DNA of 64,000 nucleotides, taken from Ascaphus truei. Its lineage: Eukaryota; Chordata; Amphibia; Anura; Ascaphidae. Positions 58,360-64,000 of this stretch are shown here, piece by piece. The position numbers and the translations under genes were made by a program. Numbering within the stretch: position 1 is the first letter of the stretch; each line of letters begins with the position of its first letter. The notes beneath the pieces were generated by a model. That model was not told the origin of the DNA and made no database searches. It saw nothing but the letters and a program-made list of their open reading frames with translations. The stretch lies in contig CM071568.1 of the NCBI GenBank assembly GCA_036426205.1, positions 225,286,239-225,350,238 of the forward strand, in the 5' to 3' direction.

Positions 58360-60180
58360 GAACGCTAGAAATGCTTGTTTTCTAGTGGGGGAAGACCACT
58401 ATCAGAAAAAAAGTGTAGCCCCCTCCCTCCATTTTTTTTTTTTTTTTTTTTCACGCCTTGGTGCCCTGCCTGAAACTTTGTGATCGGTACGCCAAACTAT
58501 TATGTGGTTGAGATCCGGCAGAGTGGTGGCACCTGTGCCAGTGCCTGCCTCCTATCACAGAAAGGGTTAATGAATGGGGCCCAATAGTTTCTCAAGTTGC
58601 AATGTCACTAGGGTTTAGAACGAGGCTTTTTAGATTTCCAGCTGGTTTACTTTTAAACTATTCATGGCACCATATCTCCAATTTGTGTTGTTTATTTAAT
58701 CTTCATTCCTACATTTATCACAACAGGATTCCCCTTTTCGTCTTAAATCTGTGTTATGTAGAACTTTCATTATTCAGTTATACTTGGTCAGAGAGGCCTC
58801 TCCTTCCTGTCTAATCATAGAAGACTGACACTTCGCTTTGTCTTTGGTCTTTGTTTCTCTTGCAAAATTATATGCGGTTTAAGTATAAGAATAACAGCTC
58901 TAACCCGTCTCTGCTGGAAAGCCATCAGTGCATTGTGTTTCTACACTCTGCCCACGGTGCGTTCCTGCTTTGACCCCTGTTTGCACTAATGTGTGCTACT
59001 GCACTCTCCTTTCGAAGCATTGTGTAGCTCTCTTCTCTTTTGCATTGCTGGCCTGTCTTCCCTTTGCTTGGCCCCGCATATTGTTTTGATGATTGCCGCA
59101 TACAGTATCACATAAGTATACATATTTTCAGGCTAAATAAAAATACACTTACAACAAATGATGTACTATAACTTTCCCTCTATCTCGGTTGCTCCACCAC
59201 TGTTCCTCTCTGTCACTGTCCCTGTGTGTGCGTCTTTTTGTCACTCTTTCTTGGACATAACATTTTTCACTATCACTTGCTGTCTACGTAATTTTTTCTC
59301 TCTCTCTTTCTGTCACATTCTATTTCTCTTTCTGCCACATTCTTTTTCTCAGTTCTCCTCTCTACCAATCTTGCTCTCTGTGACTGTCTCTCGTTTCATC
59401 ACATTCTTTTTCTTCCATGTTTACTAGCTCCATCTCTGTCACCATCTCAATTCCTCTTTCCATACAATCATATGCAGGGTACATTTGTGCAGAGTATTGC
59501 CACCCGTGGCACGCCTGTAAAAATACTCCAGCATTGGTAGGTTCTCCATTCTTTGCTATGGTCTCCCATCTATATTGCTCGGGTATCACCTTTTTGCATT
59601 GATGAACCGGCCCATTATTGCATTGCTGGGGTTTCCCCCAAGTACATATCTAAATCCTTCCTCCTTTTGCATTGCTGGCTCTTCTTTGCGCATTGATGGG
59701 GTTCCCTCCTATTTTCTTTGCCACAGAGATGACTACTTCCAAGTACCAAAGAAACCAACGTTAGGGCCCTCACCTTGATAAAGACAGCGTAGCAGTCGAA
59801 ACATTGGTTTCTTTGGCTGAAATACATTTCTTTTTTTGTTTAGTCTGTGTGCCTGGATGTTCCAATATTCCTTTATGACTCTTTGGGACCTGTATGATTT
59901 TCCCTACATCTAGGAGCACCGACATGTCGCATTTTGAGACCTCTAAGAAGTGTGCCTGCAGAACTCTGTTTTCTAACTTCCAAGTACCAAAATCAGTAAG
60001 TTCTGGGAGTTCCGGGCCAAGAATGGATTTTTTACAGGAAAGTACTGATTATTATCAGTGAGATTTCAGTGAGGGGCTGCTGATAATAATCTGTGAGACT
60101 CGCAGAAAAGCAGTAAATTGGTGGGTAGCTCCTCCCCTAATTATCTGCATTTCTATGCCCTCCAGTCATATCATTTATTT
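58360..60180. other. No gene seen
   Basis: Includes a T-run at 58432-58452, a pyrimidine-rich stretch at about 59170-59420, and a repeat patch near 59710-59825 that contains GTAGCAGTCGAAACATTGGT, a variant of the GAAACG module. No convincing exon. Confidence 0.45.
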
Positions 60181-60184
60181 TTAA

Positions 60185-60600
60185 AGCAGCAATCCCACTT
60201 GGGAACTTTTATAAACAATGTATTTTGCTTACCTAAATTTGGGTGTCCCCCAGAGCTGATCGGTGGTCCCCCGACATCTGGGGATGCCCAATTTCCCAAG
60301 ATATTTGTTTATTTTTTGAGGCGGTTGTGACAAAAGAAACCAACAAATATTGTGCCACACTACAAACATGGCTGAAGGGTCACCAATAGAAAATCACCAC
60401 GTTATCTCCCTGATGACATCACAGCTTTTCTATTGGTTGTGGGAGCAACGCTCACCTCACTGACATTTTGGATCTTCCAGTGTATACAGGGCTCGCCACT
60501 CTTGTTCCATGGTTCCCCAGACGTCGAGGGATCACGGATTAGTTCTGGATGACCCCCTCAGTTCACGTAAGATTTTTTTAAAAATGGCTGGATTGCTACT
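60185..60600. mobile_element. TTAA-target MITE, different family
   Basis: Flanked by TTAA at 60181-60184 and 60601-60604, with ends AGCAGCAATCC and GGATTGCTACT (10 of 11 inverted). The interior has inverted phrases such as CAGAGCTGATCGGTGGTCCC. Confidence 0.65.
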
Positions 60601-60604
60601 TTAA

Positions 60605-61610
60605 TGCACTTCATAGCCCTCACATCAGTGCATTGCTAGGCTCCTTCCCTGCAGTACAGTACATTGGAGTATCCTCTCCTTGTAGACTGACCGTCAGTAC
60701 ATTTTTAATCAGTTTATGGTGTCCCATGTCAATTAGAGGTTTTATGAACTCTTCCCAACTCTGGTTTTCCCTTAATTTAATTCCTGGTCTATTCCAGCCA
60801 CATGTGGTTATTCCTCAAAGTAGTATTGTATTGTAGATGAGTTCTTTGCTTTGTCCTCAGACTAATCAAAATGTCTGTATCTCTTTACTTCCCTTCTGGC
60901 CTTGCTCCTGGAAATTAAATTAAAAGTAGCCCTCATGAGGGTTGCAATAAGACTAAATTGGATTCTGGGAGTAAAACCAGATCACATTAAATCAAATTTA
61001 AAAGGCTGATCTCTTGGACTTTTATAGCTGACCATATCCTGTGGTATCATTCATCTCTATTACAGTTTGGTTTCTGTAAACCCTGATTGTCTTCTGAATT
61101 ATTTATGGTACTGTGAGGAATGTAGTTGGTTTATTACTATGTAGAATACAAGAAACTATCCCCAAAGGAGGACGTTTGCTGTCTGTGACAGTAGGGTTAA
61201 TCCATCATGTGACTTATCCACTTGCTAGTGTGCAGTCATTTAACCGCTGTAGTCACAGTGTATATCGGAGTGATGCTTTATTGATTGATTTAATGAAATC
61301 CAAATCCTTGATTTCTAACAATCCAAGAACATTTATACAGTTTATATAAATTCACGGATTTGAATGCACTGATATGGGATCTGTTCTTTATTACTGACTG
61401 TTGTTATTATCTAATTGGTTGCTCAAATCAATAGTGAATTACCTAATTTGAGGAGATTCAGGTGAATCTAACAGTGTGATTATATATGTATATTTTTTTG
61501 TGTGGATAGATATCCAACACACCAAGGTCTGGATTGCATATATAGTACCTTATTACTACTATTTTTTAATCTTAGCACTGAACCTTTTCTATAAAGACTA
61601 ATTTTTTAAA
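60605..61610. other. No gene seen
   Basis: AT-rich sequence before the Penelope-like element; no exon or named repeat recognised. Confidence 0.45.
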
Positions 61611-61611
61611 C

Positions 61612-64000
61612 ATGAATAATGCTGGCAATGAACACTTTAAAGAATGTACAACCAGAATGTATGTACATAACTGCGCAGACAATACAAATCGTCTCAGACG
61701 TGCGGAATATGTTTTTGATTGCACTAAAGAACTCACCTGTGATGAACCATCTGATTTGATTGACTATTTCTCAAAGTTAGAAACATTTCTCATCCAGGAC
61801 ATCCGCTTATGGTGGGATATCATGACTCTTGAGAACTATCTGAAAGTCTAGAGCAGGGCCGGCTGGGAATATTGCGTGACTCGGTGCAGACAAGTGGTGT
61901 GGGGCCTCTTACCTTCTCCTTCGCCATCTCTTCCTGCTGGGTCCCTCATTATGGCGCCGCGGCGTTAAGTGGCGGCGCATTGCCATGACAACGGGACGTC
62001 ATGCTGAAGGACCCTGCAGGAAGAGACGGAGAAGGTAAGAGAGTTAGAGGCCCAACACTCTCCCCCGGCAATTAGTTTAATTGTTGTGGGGGAAAGTGCG
62101 GAGCCTCTGTAATCATGGGGTTCGGTACAGTGGCACCGATGGCACTGCCATAAAGCGGGCACTGGTTAAGAGAATCCCCAGAGGATTACGAATCAAAAAG
62201 TCCCCCACTTTTGGGTTTCAGACTAAAGATTTTGAAGAGAACTGGAAGACTATATTCGATGGCTACTCCGCAAGGCTCATGCAGTTGATTGTCCAGTCCA
62301 AAATTAAGGAGAAAGGGAATTTTAAAGAAGAAATTAAAATCCTAAAAACCAAACTTAATGAATTTGAGACCATGGAGGACTTTGCAATTAATGATCAAAA
62401 ATTATCCAGGAACATCAACTCTATGGCGTAGAATATCATGTTGAAAAAGCAGACAAAATTTGAGCCAGATAAGATCGATTATGAACGAAATCACATTTAC
62501 GTCTGTCAGAAACCAGCTACAAATGTCAATAGAGGTAACTATAGGACACCAACAAGGAATCGACCTTCTAACAGAGATTATTCTCGTCAGTATACCTCAA
62601 GGAAATAGATACTGAAAACTGATATGGAGAAAGCTCAAGATTTGACTCGGATATATCAGATATAGAGAATCGCACGCAGAAAATTTGGAGCATAGCCTCA
62701 GTAACATTATTCAAGGAGGGAGGACGAGTACAATCCACAAACATTGACCTTTTCGGAGTCAAAAAACAGACGAAGACAAGAAGATCTAGGAAGAGGAATG
62801 AGGCAACGCAGAGCAAGCAAATGCAAAAAGAACTTCTGAATGTCACGAATCATAATATTATTAACATCTCGGGCATTGAGTTAACAGAGACGCAACTTTT
62901 TCTTCTTAATAGGGCTCTCAGCTTTGCCCCACAGAGCGATTTCCAGCTCCTGGAGACAATTATTGATTTACAAAAGTTTACTAGAAAGTTATCTCTTAAG
63001 TTTTTTGCCCACAGGAACACTTATGATCAGGAGCAGGTGCACCCTGTTCCTCGACACCTCTTTTGGGTGCAGGTGAACAGGATTCCACTGTGTCTCCGAG
63101 AGAATCATGTATCTCACAGACCTTCAAGGTACAGTCCAGGATATGGAAAGTTTGTTGGACTAACAATTAGTTGACATAGATCTCTTTTCTCCCTTTATCC
63201 TCTTTCTTTGGGTATAATTATTCAGGCTCAAAGAAAGTCAATTTTTTGTCCCAACTTTTCTAAAGGTCAATTTATCTCTACCTTCAAAAAGTTGGTTGAA
63301 AGGGAACGGAATATTTTGGCTGTTGGTTACTCCTTCATGTATTCACATTCTAACAATCTGTCAAGGTATGAATGGAAAGAATTAGCAAGATTAAAAAAGG
63401 ATAAAACTCCTTTTTTTTTAAATTGCGGATAGGGGCGGAGCCGTGGATGTCCAACTCTCAGGGGACTATCTTAAAGAGGCCCACCGACAGCTGGGTGATA
63501 TGAATTCTTACTCAAAATTAAATAATGACCCCATGGTCAAGTTTCTTATTGACTTAAAAGCATGATTAGATTTGGGAAAAATTCGACATCTGATTAACGA
63601 CAGGGTGTATAAGTATCTTTACTGTTTGTATCCAGTCATACCCATCTTCCACCATCTCCCAAAGATCCACAAAATGCTCATATGCCCACCAGACTGGCCC
63701 ATCGTTTTGAGTATTGGATCTTTGGAAGATGGTCTTTCACGGTATGTGGATGGATTTTTGCAACCCCTGGTAAATCATTACCTTCCTTTCTAAGAGACAC
63801 CGCAGATCTACTTATTTTATTACGTCACTTAAAATGGTCCAAAAGATATCTGGGGGTGACGATGGCTGTCACATCTCTATACACGGTGATTAAGCATGAC
63901 CAGGGACTGACTGCCGTGCACCACTTCCTTCAACATTCCAATCCATCATTTACTCAATGCACATTTCTTTTAGATTCCATCATGTTTTCACTTACACATA
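61612..64000 (+). mobile_element. Penelope-like element reverse transcriptase region, plus, running off the window
   Basis: Frames in order: an N-terminal part (61612-61845), a charged segment (KKSPTFGFQTKDFEENWKTI and a Lys/Glu-rich coil, about 62170-62430), a middle part (NISGIELTETQLFLLNRALS at about 62860-62920), then reverse transcriptase blocks with FHHLPKIHKM near 63645-63675 and LSRYVDGFLQPLVNHYLP near 63735-63790. The reading continues in another frame to 64000 with SLYTVIKHDQGLTA. Several stops and frameshifts break it. LPKIHK and LSRYVD...FLQPLV are typical of Penelope-like elements; the GIY-YIG end would lie beyond the window. Confidence 0.8.
61854..62164. mobile_element. hAT-type MITE inserted in the Penelope-like element
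   Basis: 311 bp beginning CAGGGCCGGC and ending GCGGGCACTG (inverse: CAGTGCCCGC). Flanks GTCTAGAG (61846-61853) and GTTAAGAG (62165-62172) match at six of eight. Removing it with one flank restores a continuous reading of the host element. Confidence 0.75.

Overview
The window is eukaryotic and almost certainly from a frog-like amphibian with a large, repeat-rich genome. The clues are the repeat types: L1/Tx1-like, L2-like and Penelope-like retroelements, Ty3/retrovirus-like LTRs, hAT-like and TTAA-target non-autonomous DNA elements, and long satellites lying inside elements. No operon-like coding occurs. Nearly every long open frame is a by-product of a tandem repeat or a decayed mobile element.

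The only host exon I can support is 120 bp at 44784-44903 (+). It has a clean acceptor and donor and encodes 40 residues of the C-terminal part of an anoctamin (TMEM16), most like ANO8. Everything within tens of kilobases on either side then reads as intron or intergenic DNA filled with repeats. A second possible exon, on the minus strand at 27207-27399, has a strong donor and one membrane-spanning stretch but no convincing acceptor.

Layout. 52-1386: hAT-type element with a perfect 8-bp target duplication and a G-rich minisatellite core. 1.4-7.0 kb: mostly featureless. 7.0-8.75 kb: LTR and primer-binding site of a retrotransposon. 10.8-14.5 kb: L1/Tx1 LINE broken by nested insertions, including a solo LTR with a 5-bp target duplication. 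15.5-20.1 kb: mostly unique sequence. 20.1-25.7 kb: small DNA elements and a 58-bp minisatellite. 26.4-27.2 kb: possible LTR. 28.05-28.57 kb: large palindrome. 28.8-36.3 kb: a minus-strand LTR element with no recognisable polymerase, carrying one very long reading frame that has been duplicated in tandem. It abuts an LTR of the opposite orientation (36.4-37.3 kb). 38.1-40.06 kb: DNA elements with TG/CA and GGGACAG arrays. 41.06-41.57 kb: palindrome-bearing insertion with a 15-bp target duplication. 42.2-42.6 kb: another GC-rich element. 44.8 kb: anoctamin exon. 45.2-48.7 kb: a 3.4-kb element filled with CA-rich satellite. 50.2-52.3 kb: L2-type LINE (-). 53.15-54.04 kb: L1-type LINE (-). 54.6-55.6 kb: Penelope-like GIY-YIG end (-). 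56.0-56.6 kb: foldback. 60.2-60.6 kb: TTAA element. 61.6-64.0 kb: Penelope-like reverse transcriptase (+), split by a hAT-type insertion and running off the window.

The most interesting region is the 28.8-36.3 kb LTR element, whose protein I do not recognise. The second theme is that non-autonomous DNA elements here repeatedly carry large tandem arrays as their cores.
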